A stretch of DNA of 64,000 nt from Notospermus geniculatus (Eukaryota; Nemertea; Pilidiophora; Heteronemertea; Lineidae), in NCBI GenBank assembly GCA_002633025.1, contig NMRB01000014.1, positions 159,366-223,365 on the forward strand, given 5' to 3'. This document shows positions 1-10,914 of this stretch, piece after piece. Position 1 is the stretch's first letter. Each line of letters opens with the position of its first letter. The notes beneath the pieces are model-generated. The model made no database searches and was not told the origin of the DNA. It saw nothing but the letters and a program-made list of their open reading frames with translations. A program made the position numbers and the translations under genes.

Positions 1-85
1 GCAGCTTGGGTCCCAGGCCTCTCCAGACATCAGCAGGTTGCCAACACCTGAGCTTTGGTACCGTGTGTCCATTAAAAGAACTTAC

Positions 86-297
86 TTGACTAGTACTCTA
101 TTATTTGTTCTCCCATATCGGTTAATCGTCAACCTGACGCGGCCATCTTTCTCCAAAACTGCCACAGATGTTGCAGCAAACTCAACAACAGCTCGGGCAC
201 CGTTATGGCTCAGGTCGTCAATCTCCATCGAAGTCATGGAAGCCATAGAGACACGAGATGCTGCTGTATCCTGACGTTCCTTAGCTTTGGCATAAAG
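86..297 (-). CDS. SLC8A: NCX exon 3: linker and start of Calx-beta domain 1
   Basis: The exon encodes 70 residues plus 2 nt. It begins LYAKAKERQD in phase 0 after the acceptor AATTTCCAG (298-299 on the plus strand) and ends VLV plus AA before the donor GTAAG at 85-81. Residues about 38-70 (VVEFAATSVAVLEKDGRVRL, then TINRYG) form the first beta strands of a Calx-beta domain: the hydrophobic strand, the V-x-E turn and the R-L-T-I strand are all present. In NCX this domain (CBD1) is the high-affinity cytosolic Ca2+ sensor. Its Ca2+-binding acidic loops would be in the next exon, outside the window. A serine/threonine/methionine-rich linker (SMASMTSME) precedes the domain. Confidence 0.88.
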
Positions 298-3200
298 CTG
301 GAAATTCAGATTAGAACAACTTGGCGAAACCATAAAGAAATAAAAAATGGTTGCTTTAATTCCTTTCTTTGACGAAACTAACAGTCTATACATCATCTGA
401 AACTGGCAAAATGTATGCCTACTGACCATGAGATACAGACATGTATCTGGGACCACATGTGTTTGCATCAGCAAAAGCGTATTCGTTGCAATAACCACCT
501 GTACGGCGACCAAGGGTGACCTGATGGTAACTGAGTTGCCTCATCCTGACTTGTGAAGCCTGATGATTTGGTAGAGCACAATGGCAAGAGGGCGTGTACT
601 GAAGCAGTTGGGTGTAGCATTTACCACTAGCATCTTCCGCTATAACTTTATGTTTATGATCCAGGAGATACAAAAGTAAACACTGCTAACGTTTTGTTTA
701 CAGCTAAAAGTGATAGCCAATGTTTGAGGGAATGAGTGCACTTCAAGGTGTAGTCAGATTTTAATGAGGAGGTGAAGAGTGGCCAATGGTATTGGCGTTA
801 CCAGTATTTCTCAGTTCAGTTTTTCTAGAGTTACTAATGATGAAGGTAATACAGCCTCTCAGAAAATAATTAGGATACTACAGACGCCGTGAGCAGCAAA
901 TCTCAGTGCCGATATTGCCCAAATCCCATCATCAACCAAACAGTTAATGAAGCACCACAGTCGGTAGGAGCTGTTTGTACATTAATGTGACAGCAGGCCT
1001 GGGGAAAACAATCACTCGAGATTCACAAAAGCGGCTCTCAGAAGCTTCAAGCACTTGTTGCATGACCGAGTTCTGGCTTAACACCACCCACACAGTGGGA
1101 ACCCTTTTATTGGATACCTGCTGGTAACCGATGTCACATTTTGTTCAATTCACTGTTGAATTATACCGGTAGAACATCAAGTATTCCAAGGGCAAAATCA
1201 ATCATGTCCACATTTCCTGAACATCACAACATAGAATTGATAGAACAGCAAAGGTGAAGGTAAAGCTGGGCAAAGGACTGTGGTGAACGATTTGAACAAG
1301 AGGACAATAGGCCTGCAACTCAGCTGACAACCATAACGTTTTGTTTACAGCCAAAGTGATAGCCAATGTTTGAGGGAATGAGTGCACTTCAAGGTGTAGT
1401 CATATTTTAATGAGTAGGTGAAGAGTGGCTAATGGTATTGGCGTTACCAGTATTTCTCAGTTCAGTTTTTCTAGAGTTACTAATGATGAAGGTAATACAG
1501 CCTCTCAGAAAATAATTAGGATACTACAGACGCCGTGAGCAGCAAATCTCAGTGCCGATATTGCCCAAATCCAATCATCAACCAAACAGTTAATGAAGCA
1601 CCACAGTCGGTGAGGAGCTGTTTGTAATTTGATGTGACAGCAGGCCTGGGGAAAAAATCACTCGAGATTCACAAAAGCGGCTCTCAGAAGCTTCAAGCAC
1701 TTGTTGCATGACCGAGTTCTGGCTCACACCACCCACACAGTGGGAACCCTTTTATTGGATACCTGCTGGTAACCGATGTTATATTTTGCTCAATTCACAG
1801 TTGAATGTGCAGAATACAGTATAGAACATCAAGTATTCCAAGGGCAAAATCAATCATGTCCACATTTCCTGAACATCACAACATAGAGTTGATTTTCCTG
1901 AAGTAGAACAGCAAAGGTGAAGGTAAAGCTGGGCAAAGGACTGTGGTGAACGATTTGAACAAGAGGACAATAGGCCTGCAACTCAGCTGACAACCTATTC
2001 TATTACCTATAACACTATAATTGTGTAAAATTCAAATCGAGCAGGATACGTGTGCAGGAAAAGAAACAGAATACAATAACTTATTTGCCTACCTCCTGCA
2101 ACACTTCATTCAAAGCTGGTGTAAGTTTGTGGGATCCTGTGATGTTCCTAGTCGCCTGTATTCTGTACCAGAGACGACTATGGGACTCGTGCTCTGAGGC
2201 AAGGGCAGCAGCAAGTTTGGCAGCATCTTCCTCTGACAGGTCAGGATGTTTACCGATGCTCTTGAGTATTAATCGGACGGTGTTTGCATCCACTTTACCA
2301 TCATTGTCAAGACCAATGATAGCACCTGCCCCAGCTGAAAGATGCAAGTGAACGAACTTTTCAAGTAAAATAAAGGCAATTCTGCTTGCGATAGCCTAGT
2401 AATTGTCGACATTTACATTATTTATGTACGTACATTGTACTCGACATAGGAGAATCATGAACTAGAGCTATGGCAAACAAATGAGCTGGGGCGTAGCTAG
2501 TGGGGGGGGGGGGGGGGGNTCCTCTCTTCAGGCCAAGTTATTGTGGTGTCAGATGTGATTTTTATGTAAATTTTCAATTTTTTCTGACTTAATCAAATTT
2601 TGCCCCCAGGCTATCAAGCTAGCTACGCCCCTGATAAGTAATGATTTGTATTTGGCTAAAAGTTTTACATTTAAAGACGGCTCAAAATAGCAATCTTTGC
2701 CTCTGTTATAAATGTAGTTGATTAAATCCCTTTTTTGCTACATATACAAAGATTCTCATAAATACTTGATATAACTATTGATGCAATGGATAATCAGCGC
2801 TGTTCATTGGTTTAGTCACATCAATGATGGAATCGCAGTCGGTAGTTGCTTGCAGAATGGATGCAACATCAAGTACGGGTGTAATGTCTTCTACATGTCA
2901 TACGCCTGCTCACAACAATTCCAGTGGTTGTAACAAAAAAGCGAATGATATTCATCATTGCCAACAGCAACATTGCCAACAATCATTTTCCATTACCATT
3001 TGAAAACTTCATCAAACGACAAAAATGACACGTTAAAACTTAATCATCAAATCCCCAGTGAGAGAATAAACATGTATTTTATGATAAACGATACTGGTAG
3101 ATATATGAATTTACCGTGGATAGTATGGTATCATAGCAATGTTTGTATGTAAACTGATCAAATATTTATATTGTGGTTTCAAGCCAACGCAGTCAAGTCT

Positions 3201-6200
3201 TGCTTTACTCAGCGATCAAATCCGTGGACTCAAGTGATCGCATGGAAACTGGCAAGTCGGTCAATCCGAGAGTGTGGCTTATAGCCTATGTATAAATAAT
3301 TCACCACATCACAGTAATCAGTCATATGTTCCCTGTAAGTCAAGAGTACAGCCTACTAGTATGTTTGGAGTTGGGGAGTCCAGTGTTTACGTCACCATGG
3401 TGAGGGGTCCGTGTTGTTACTGACATGGCAGCTCTAAAAACATGAGAAATGAAGTCACTTCATTACTACAGAATGTTGTATTAAAGATGTGCAAACAGTA
3501 CTTTGGCCTCACTTGTTTCTTAAAGAACCAGTGCCATCCAAACTGGTAAACTGGTTCTGACTCGTTCAAAGATCAATTAGTGTCCATAAATCGGATGACA
3601 TAGTAACCCATTAATGAAATCAAAGATCGTTCATTCATGCTTGTCAAATAACCCCATTGTAGCTAATGGACCAACATGATATTGATATATCTCTTAGGTA
3701 CTTTTTAACGTACAAATCGCTTGCTATGCGTAAGAAACTTACGATTTAATCAACGCCAAATCTTTCACGTTTGTAATCAAATAAATCGCTTTCAATTTGA
3801 CACACCTAATAATGGGTAAATGTCCAAGTTGTAGTGAAGGTTACAAGTAAAATGATGGATCTACATGTATGTGTCTTTGAGAGCCGGACAAACATGGGAT
3901 ACTCTGTAATGACGTCATGACGTCGTTAAATCGTTATCGTAAATGTAAAACGTAAGCTTGCTAAACTAAACCTCCCCATTGGCAAGGTAAATTAACATAT
4001 AACAGGTTTTGTTCCTTTACATTGAATCGTTTCTTTGTTGGTGAGCTGGACTGGTTTTCAGGCATTCTCACCACTAAAACATAAAGACATTTGATGTCTT
4101 TATTGACTAAAATCATCACACTGTTAGCATTGTTCAATGCTGTCACCAATTTTACGCCCTTTCCTCTCACGTAATCTATTGACTATTGATGCATATACAA
4201 ATCACATGGGGTAAAAGTGTGTCGCGAGTAAAGAAATTTGAATTATTTCACCGGCTTTGAGTTTTTTGTACGATTTTTTGAGAAATTTTCGAGGTTATTT
4301 TTGAGGACGCCTTCTGATTGGTCATCTCATGATCTCAGCGGCACACTATGCTTCAGTAAAAAAATGGTCGCCATCCTTTTCATCATTTATAAGTTCGCCG
4401 ACGCACTGTGATACCATTACTCACCCTTCATCAGGTATGGTACCATACTTCAACTCATTCTTAGGCTGAGATGATGCAAATACGTAGATTCGAACAGTCT
4501 TGTCGAGCAGACCTGATCGGTGTGAGTACACTCGGGAGCAGTGTGGTATTTTTTATAATAGGAAACACCCATGTCGAACACCACACACATTGGCCCATAT
4601 TTCAGAATGCTTCTCAAGGTAAAGGAATTCCTCAAGGATATTGTTCTCCTGTTGAAAACAATAGCCTAGCCTTGAGAAACTCCAGACTTGACGTTAAGGA
4701 GCATTCTAAAATACGGGCCTTAAACCAAGGACTGATATCTCTCAATACGTATGTGGAAAAGCTTCTTGATGACAGAAGGTGTAGTTTCCATACCATCCAT
4801 GGAGCAGGAGAGGATACGCCTCCTATTGTTTATATCACAACAGAAATTAACCGCATGAATTGTTTCGACAACTGTTCAGCAAAATGAACCCGCCCGTGCT
4901 TACGCAGCTTATCTTGTTCACACAAACTTCTCCATGGGTTGTGTTTATCATTTTCAGAGCAATATGACTGTCACAGAAGAATACAAGAGCAACGCAAAGA
5001 GCGTGGCATATGCCCCCGACTGGTATGTTGTTTGTGGGCGAAGCAATCTGAAATTAATTGACGGAAACTCGATTTCAAGATGGCCACCATAGCCGCCATC
5101 TTGGGTGGGCGGCAGAGCTGGTCATCGAAAGGAACCTTACCCTCATAGATGCAAACCCTCACAAAAAAATTCAGGTTGATTGTGCAAAGCGTTCTCATGT
5201 TAATCAATGGAAGCCAATTTCAAGATGGCCACCATAGCCGCCATCTTGGATGGGTGGCGGAGCTGGTCGTCGAAAGGAACCGTCCCCTTATAGAGACCAA
5301 CCATCACAAAAAAATTTAGGTTGACTGCGCAAAGCATTTTCAAGTTAATCGGCGGAAACCGATTTCACGCTGGCCACCATAGCCGCCATCTTGGATGGGC
5401 GGCGGAGCTGGTCATCGAAAGGAACCGTCCCCTCAAAGCGACCAACCCTCACAAAAAAATTCAGGTTGATTGGTCAAAGCGTTCTCAAGCTAATTGACGG
5501 AAACCAAATGTTAACGGACACCGACACCGACGACGACACCGACACCGACGCACGCGCCACGACATAATGCCCCCGACTTTTTCGGAAGTCGGGGGCATAA
5601 AAATGGACAATCATATCGGAATGAAAGGCACCATTTGTCATATCAAAAATTCATATGCAATGCACTTTAAAGGTACATTTTCCGCTCACTCATTTTGACC
5701 ATTCATTTCTAACAGAGCAACTCTTTTTTATTCCTCTGTGGGCTATATGGCATACTTGATGAAAAGGGCGCATTTATAATGTTGTGATCACTAATAGGTA
5801 GATAACCGGGGTAGTATTCCACACAAACACGACTGTTTCCATTCCTGAAAACACCTTAAACTGCCATATAGACAAGTTGAATGTCAAGGTATTGACACCT
5901 AAATATTGAAAATGTGACGCACCGGGGAACTCGTGAACAACACGAAACAAAACTGTGATAAAGCCATCCATTTGCTCTGCAGAGCCGTGGAGAGCTGTGC
6001 AGAACACAACTGGAAACTAAAAGCCACGCTCGTTGGCAAATCAAAAGCAATGGTTCGCCAACGTTCGTGAGTTGATCCCACAGTCAAGGATAAAACCACT
6101 CGCTGGAGGCACGTATGTCAGTTGAGCCACGAACCTCAGTCGTCAAAACGACATGAGTAGTTAACCCGATTAGAAAATAAAGGCATATTCTGGTTCTTTC

Positions 6201-7566
6201 TCCTCATGCTATTTAAATTGTACTGTATTAATATTTAAACCGTTGCTCAAAAATTGACAAGAGTAGCACCACATGAACTTTTTAGCTTTTGGCAGCCATA
6301 GCAACGGTATAAGTGTCAGTTCTAGTACAAAATATTTTTATCCAATAACTGAAGTATGACAGCGATAACCTTGAATATCCGATGAGGGCTATCAGCATTG
6401 CAAATTGTTTAACCTGGAATTGATATTTAATGTGCTCTTTAATAAACAGGTGTTGTATATATACCGGTATATTAAATTATTTAAATCCAGGTGATAAAAT
6501 TTGTAGACTCAAGCAGTGCACTACCAAAGGTTAGCCTACATACCGGTACCATTAGGGGAGGCCGCAAGCCCTATCACCCCCCCCCCCCGCAATCTGAAAC
6601 ACTCCATTCTCATCAACTTAGAACACGAAATAACGGGTTTCTACCGGATTCGAACCCACGGACCCTCGTATTAAGCCTAGTTCATTCGACGTGCGACCAT
6701 CGTCGGCGACCGATCGCGCGATCTCGCGTTCGACGCCGACCCCGTCGCGCGAAGTCGGCGTCCAGATTTTGATCGCTCTTCGGACGCCGATGGTCGTGCG
6801 TCGAAGTATTAGGCATCTCGCTAGGCCTCGCGAGTAGGCATCTCATCAACTTACGTTGCTTTTCGGCCATCATCATGTCTTCCTCATCCTTCTTCTTCGC
6901 GCAGTAATCCTTGTCCACGAGGTATGCAATTATAACCAGAATCGGAAAGAAAAGAAGCGTAAGGATCGCTTCCCAGAGGTCCACATAATCCGGCGAGGGT
7001 CCCAATAAAACAAATATCAGCCAAATGTACGCAAATATAGAGAAGAAGGCTGTGACAGCGAATACCTTTATCTGTTTGATCGTACGTATTTCACCAGACG
7101 GTATACTCATAATACACACACTGACAATCACGAGCAAGTTAAAAGCAGCCGAACCGACGATGGTCCCTGGACCCAAATCACCGGACTCGAAATTATTCAT
7201 GACAACTTCAAATACTGACATCAAGATTTCGGGAGCACTAGATCCAAGTGCCATCAGTGTTAAATTCGCAACGGTGTTGTTCCAAACTTTTATTTCAACC
7301 TCTTCATATCCTGTCGGAGATTCTGGAGACGACATTTTAATGGTTGTTGTCTTGCTGGTAATTTTTTCAATTGCACACATGAAGACATCTGCGACGATGG
7401 CTACGCCAAAGAAGCACCAGAGTAATCCGAGGACATAAAAAAATGCACGGACCTCTCTCAACCACGTGTACTCGTTAATCAAGGGCAAAAATGTCCCCAG
7501 GTGACTACAGGAGTAATTGCTGACGTCACAGTTCATCTTGGCGTTTTAGTTGAGTTCTTGAAAAAG
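86..7566 (-). CDS. SLC8A: Na+/Ca2+ exchanger (SLC8/NCX) gene, 5' portion, three exons
   Basis: This is the gene span of a plasma-membrane sodium-calcium exchanger, which moves 3 Na+ in for 1 Ca2+ out. Three exons are visible on the minus strand: 7566-6855, 2334-2093 and 297-86, with introns of about 4.5 and 1.8 kb. Each exon edge has a GT donor or a pyrimidine-rich AG acceptor, and phases agree (phase 1 at the first junction, phase 0 at the second). The joined coding part is 378 codons plus 2 nt. It covers the first membrane half, the start of the regulatory loop and the start of Calx-beta domain 1, in the order found in animal NCX proteins. The rest (remaining CBD1, CBD2, alpha-2 repeat) must lie left of base 1. 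Vertebrate paralogue numbering does not apply. A second exon 1 lies upstream at 16.6 kb. Confidence 0.9.
298..2092 (-). repeat. NCX intron 2 with a 645/661-bp tandem duplication
   Basis: The intron holds two direct copies of one unit, 688-1332 and 1335-1995, both running from AACGTTTTGTTTACAG to CAGCTGACAACC. They differ by scattered substitutions and small indels (about 16 bp net). No coding potential or transposon ends are visible in the unit. The remaining intron sequence shows nothing else. Confidence 0.85.
2093..2334 (-). CDS. SLC8A: NCX exon 2: cytosolic loop, upstream of Calx-beta 1
   Basis: This exon supplies 80 codons after a split codon (2 nt). The acceptor is CTTTCAG before 2334 and the donor GTAGGC begins at 2092. 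The peptide has KHPDLSEEDAAKLAAAL followed by SRLWYRIQATRNITG. This matches the NCX loop pattern KHPD...LA...SR..YRIQATR..TG that precedes CBD1 in animal exchangers. The split codon with exon 1 gives CCT (Pro), and the exon ends in phase 0, as exon 3 requires. The start GAGAIIGLDNDGKVD is less conserved and corresponds to a variable acidic part of the loop. No second copy of this exon exists in the window, unlike exon 1. I cannot exclude a tiny exon hidden in the 4.5-kb intron upstream. Confidence 0.9.
2488..2631. mobile_element. hAT-like MITE in NCX intron 1 with an unresolved G-run
   Basis: The inverted ends are GGGGCGTAGCTAG and CTAGCTACGCCCC about 145 bp apart. Such ends (CAGGGGCGTAGC type) recur in hAT-derived non-autonomous elements of many animals; that link is from family knowledge. 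A long G homopolymer followed by an N at 2519 marks a sequencing problem. An 8-bp target duplication is not clear. Confidence 0.6.
2632..4591. other. NCX intron 1, unannotated stretch
   Basis: This is AT-rich intron sequence with short open frames only. I see no conserved peptide, paired splice sites or inverted repeat here. Confidence 0.5.
4592..4719. mobile_element. Palindromic MITE, GGCCCRTATT family (copy 1)
   Basis: The inverted ends are GGCCCATATTTCAGAATGCT and AGCATTCTAAAATACGGGCC, with a self-complementary core. A related element lies at 50692-50810. It sits inside NCX intron 1. The target duplication is not clear. Confidence 0.6.
5010..5598. mobile_element. Non-autonomous element with internal 146-bp tandem repeats
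   Basis: The ends are TGCCCCCGACT and AGTCGGGGGCA, flanked by TA. Inside are three tandem units of about 146 bp (starting near 5055, 5200 and 5347) and a partial fourth. Each unit carries the mini-palindrome CAAGATGGCC...GCCATCTTG. A GACACC/GACGAC-rich stretch and a terminal hairpin (5566-5598) follow. The redundant block starts at 5627, only 29 bp beyond the element, which suggests that this repeat broke the assembly. Confidence 0.7.
5627..6673. other. NCX intron 1, portion shared with copy B
   Basis: No gene or element boundary is visible. The sequence is shared with 14544-15600 with a few per cent difference. A C-run at 6580 corresponds to the C-run and N at 15501 in copy B. Confidence 0.5.
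6674..6814. mobile_element. Palindromic MITE 40 bp inside the NCX exon 1 donor (copy A)
   Basis: The arms AGCCTAGTTCATTCGACG and CGTCGAAGTATTAGGC, extended by GTGCGACCATCG / TGGTCGTGCG, enclose a CG-rich core (CGATCGCGCG). The element ends 40 bp downstream of the exon 1 splice donor. The same element is at 15738-15915 in copy B. Confidence 0.65.
6855..7536 (-). CDS. SLC8A: NCX exon 1 (copy A): N-terminal membrane domain with alpha-1 repeat
   Basis: The exon codes 227 residues plus 1 nt. A short extracellular N-terminus (NYSC, possible N-glycan at N7) is followed by membrane segments at about residues 31-53, 85-112, 122-145, 157-178 and 188-208, then a basic/acidic cytosolic stretch ending EKQ. 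The alpha-1 repeat is intact: ALGSSAPEIL at 96-105 and GDLGPGTIVGSAAFN at 119-133. E103 and N133 match the ion-binding Glu113 and Asn143 of mammalian NCX1. The ATG is chosen because an in-frame TAA lies 12 nt upstream, after an acceptor (TTTTCCAG) that starts the exon at 7566 with 30 nt of 5'UTR. The donor is GTAAG at 6854-6850. No cleavable signal peptide precedes segment 1, unlike vertebrate NCX1. Eight of nine differences from the copy at 15965-16646 are silent, which shows coding constraint. Confidence 0.93.
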
Positions 7567-9325
7567 CTGGAAAACAGAAAATACACTTATACTGATCTTT
7601 TAAACGGATTCCTCCCACTTGGTAGGCCTAGCCATCTGCCTGGTGATTCAGAACCATAAAATATACTTGCAACATATAAACTTCTGTACCTTTAAGAAAT
7701 TGCGAACCCAACACTACCAGTCCCACTCGTTTGATGATCATCATTGGTAAGGAAGAGAATTGGTACAACGAACGACAGACCGCGCGGCGCGGCGTTATTC
7801 ACGCTTGCTGCTACGATCACAGCAGGGTTCGTAGTCATCTCCTCAGGAGGTGACCCGGGCTATGGCCCCCGTATAGTACCCTACAGATCTATAACTAACT
7901 CTATAGCTGCCTATAGTCTGGCCTATCCGAAGGCCTAATATAGTCTAAGCCGTCGGCTTATACTAGTAAAAAGATATTCACATAAAGCACGACTGCTCTT
8001 GTTATACATGTAGTTGGCAAAATAATCAGAAAACGAATATAATACGGTTCAAACAAACGAAATATGCAATGATACTGAAGTTGATACTTACAGAAATATG
8101 GATATCAGTAACCATCATCCGAAGGTGGGCGTGCGCCGTTGCTACTCCCTACATGACCTACCATGTGCGGTTTAGCAGGTGATGACGTCACGACTGTGTA
8201 CAAACCTCGTTATCGGATCCATGGGCAACGAATCTAGTGCCATGTTTATGTTCTCCATAACATAAGTTAGCCAACAACACAAGTTATCAAGTTGACAAAT
8301 AGGGCATTTCGTCTGAGCTAATGTCATTTGTACTCATTATATTAGGCCTATTTCGTGTTTGAAATCAATGTGAGTTCAACAAAAGATCAGTGGGAATATA
8401 GTGTGACAAGCCCGCGTGCGACTTCCATTGCAATAGGACTAAAATGGTCCGAATTTGTCATCAAATAGGTGTTGCTTTAACACTTCCCAGTGTTTGTACC
8501 ATTTTGGGCAATACCTGGAAATTAATTGAATGGGTAGCCTATCACCCTAGGCCTACCTGTAACTTCTACAGTCCCTGTTGCAGTCTGGTGGTTTGTGAGA
8601 AAACCGAGCATAATATTGCATTATTTTTGCATTGAGCTAATTTGATCGGGAAAATTCTGCTTTGAAATTTTCTAAGGAAAGAGAAGACAATAGTTCTGGA
8701 AATTTGTCTTGATATCTTTACCCCACAGTGACCCCTCTTTCAAAGAACCATACGTCAACCCAAGTACAAAATCTCTGCCAGAAGGACTTCCTTTCTTCAC
8801 ACACCAGCCAGGTCACAGTGCTACCATCTATTGCTCAAATATGTAACTAAACGTTTCGCCGCCCGTACATGTATAAGTGGCTCCACTGTGGCATGGATTT
8901 GAGACCAGTCTGGTATGTTTTTGTGGTAGGAGCAAATTCATGATCACTTCTCTTTCCCAAGTGGGCCGAAGGCTACCAGGTAGATTCTGTGATGACCTTG
9001 ACTACTCATCAGGTCCACCTTCTGAAGAAAAATTGTAACGTGATTGCGATGTGTGTTGGAACTTCACTTTGCCAGTTAATGATAACCTTTGTTTTCCATT
9101 CCTTGTGCTGGACAGGCCGGAAGTCGTTCACCCTTGAAAGAGCAACATTGCCAAGGTACCGGTACAGTTTCATGTCAGAGATCGCGATCGTTGGCGAAGA
9201 AGACAGCCCGGGAAGAGAGCAGTTTGACTACTCATCGACAGACACGACAGATCCAAACAAAACTCCATTCGCAGATGGAAATTGGGGATCATGTCATGCA
9301 GATATCGGCAACGTTGGCGAAGACC
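7567..9325. other. Upstream flank of NCX exon 1 (copy A)
   Basis: This lies 5' of NCX exon 1 on the minus strand and must contain an intron of the 5'UTR, since exon 1 begins with an acceptor. No upstream non-coding exon can be fixed. One pyrimidine-rich acceptor-like site on the plus strand (near 9114, TGCTGGACAG) is not supported by a conserved frame. The equivalent in copy B is 16677-18438. Confidence 0.45.
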
Positions 9326-9328
9326 TTA

Positions 9329-9491
9329 AAGGGCGGCGCACACGAGCGACTAAATCTGGGCGACCGCCGACGAGACTGGTGGTGCGACTAGACATCAGCC
9401 AATCAGAAGCGCCAAATCTTGTCGCTTTGGCGGTCGGAAGCCAAGTCGGCCGACAAATCGGTCAAAATTGTCGCTCGTGTGCGCCGCCCTT
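9329..9491. mobile_element. PIF/Harbinger-like MITE, first of a three-element array
   Basis: The ends are AAGGGCGGCGCACACGAGCG and CGCTCGTGTGCGCCGCCCTT. It is flanked by TTA, the typical PIF/Harbinger target duplication. Copy B has the empty site, a single TTA at 18439-18441, which proves insertion (or precise excision) in copy A. Confidence 0.8.
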
Positions 9492-9738
9492 AAGGGCTCC
9501 GCACACTGGCGACTAAAATAGGGGCGACTACCGATGCGACTACTACGTCGCCTGCAATAATTACCTTTGAGGTCGATCAGTGATGTTATCCACGACATCA
9601 CTGACCTTCCAAATAAGCATTTGTCGCAAACGAGTCAACAAAAACTAAAAAAACTAAAAATATATTCAGTCGCCTCTGTGGTCGCAAGGGCGGTCGCCTA
9701 GAAAATCGCTCGAAAAATCGCCAGTCTGCGGAGCCCTT
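9492..9738. mobile_element. PIF/Harbinger-like MITE, second in array
   Basis: The ends are AAGGGCTCCGCACACTGGCG and CGCCAGTCTGCGGAGCCCTT. It shares its TTA/TAA border with the neighbours on both sides. The core includes the palindrome GTGATGTTATCCACGACATCAC, which reads as two short inverted halves. It is almost identical to the next element. Confidence 0.8.
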
Positions 9739-9739
9739 T

Positions 9740-9988
9740 AAGGGCTCCGCACACTGGCGACTAAAATAGGGGCGACTACCGATGCGACTACTATACGTCG
9801 CCTGCAATAATTACCTTTGAGGTCGATCAGTGATGTTATCCACGACATCACTGACCTTCCAAATAAGCATTTGTCGCAAACGAGTCAACAAAAATTAAAA
9901 AAACTAAAAATATGTTCAGTCGCCTCTGTGGTCGCAAGGGCGGTCGCCTAGAAAATCGCTCGAAAAATCGCCAGTCTGCGGAGCCCTT
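9740..9988. mobile_element. PIF/Harbinger-like MITE, third in array
   Basis: This is a near-identical head-to-tail copy of 9492-9738, ending at the TTA that continues into the single-copy sequence GATCACAACC. The near-identity of the pair implies either repeated insertion into a TTA target or unequal exchange. Confidence 0.8.
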
Positions 9989-9990
9989 TA

Positions 9991-10914
9991 GATCACAACC
10001 AACGAGCCTTTGATAATGTGACACCTGACCCACATGCCGGATTGACATGATTGACACTTGACTCTTCAGGACAGATGCGTAAATCACTCCATTCATGATG
10101 AAAATAGGGGATTACGTAATAACGTCCCATGCCCACGCGTCGTTTGTCCTTCCAACAGCGTTTGAGTGCAGAATCTTTGGAATTGAGGGGGCGACATTCT
10201 TTTCGTTTTTGTTTCTATTGTCCCGTTGAGAGTAATCCTCAAGAAAACGATATGTCCTAGGGCTTGCGACAGGTGGATCGGAATCTCGACGATTTTTGTT
10301 AGTCATGATTTGATTTGATCATGGAAGTATTATACTTCCATGATTTGAAGTATGATACTTCCATGATTTGATGTAGAGCGATATGAAGAGAGTTGACTGG
10401 AATGGTAACACTACTTGAACCCGTCCGAATGGATAACGCCCACCTTGAGTCATATTATCGCCGTCACGACTACCAGAGTCCGACAACACCCTGATAAGTT
10501 GCAGTTTCACCAACGAGTTGATTAATAGAGAGGTCCCGAAACACTGACGAAACGCGACTCCATTCTCTCTAGTCTACGAATCATGTTGACATAATGATGT
10601 AGGCCTACCGGTAGGCCGACATGCACACACAACACGCTCATTGTCAATCTGTAGCTTTTTTCTGTCCCATTAGTCTGTTCACGCCTAAACGTGATATATC
10701 TGTCCAACAAGCAAAGATGTTTACCGGCAGCTTTGCCAGCGGTAACAAAGGATAATGACTTCCCGAACGTCACTCACACGCTCTTTTGAATCAAATCTGA
10801 AAGCAGGTGAAAATGTGACCCAGTAACGCATACGTTACATACATTTGCAAACAGAGGGAAATACCTTCATTGTGCCACTATCATTCACTGAACCCATTTC
10901 TAGGAATCGTATCT
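9991..10914. other. Copy A flank with a short palindrome
   Basis: The only structure seen is a 25-27 bp palindrome around TCATGGAAGTATTATACTTC (10319-10345), followed by a further ACTTCCATGATTTG repeat. The same occurs in copy B at 18757-18811. No coding region is supported. Confidence 0.5.

Noticed and set aside
4471-4887. 138-codon open frame in NCX intron 1
   Set aside because: It runs through a palindromic MITE (4592-4719), so the open frame is incidental.
6640-6690. tRNA-like B box (GGTTCGAATCC on the minus strand), also at 15563
   Set aside because: The T stem does not pair and no cloverleaf can be drawn; at best a tRNA-derived relic.
8989-9516. 175-codon open frame, partly kept at 18153-18464
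   Set aside because: The right part is made of a MITE array absent from the other copy, and the shared part shows amino-acid changes without an excess of silent changes.
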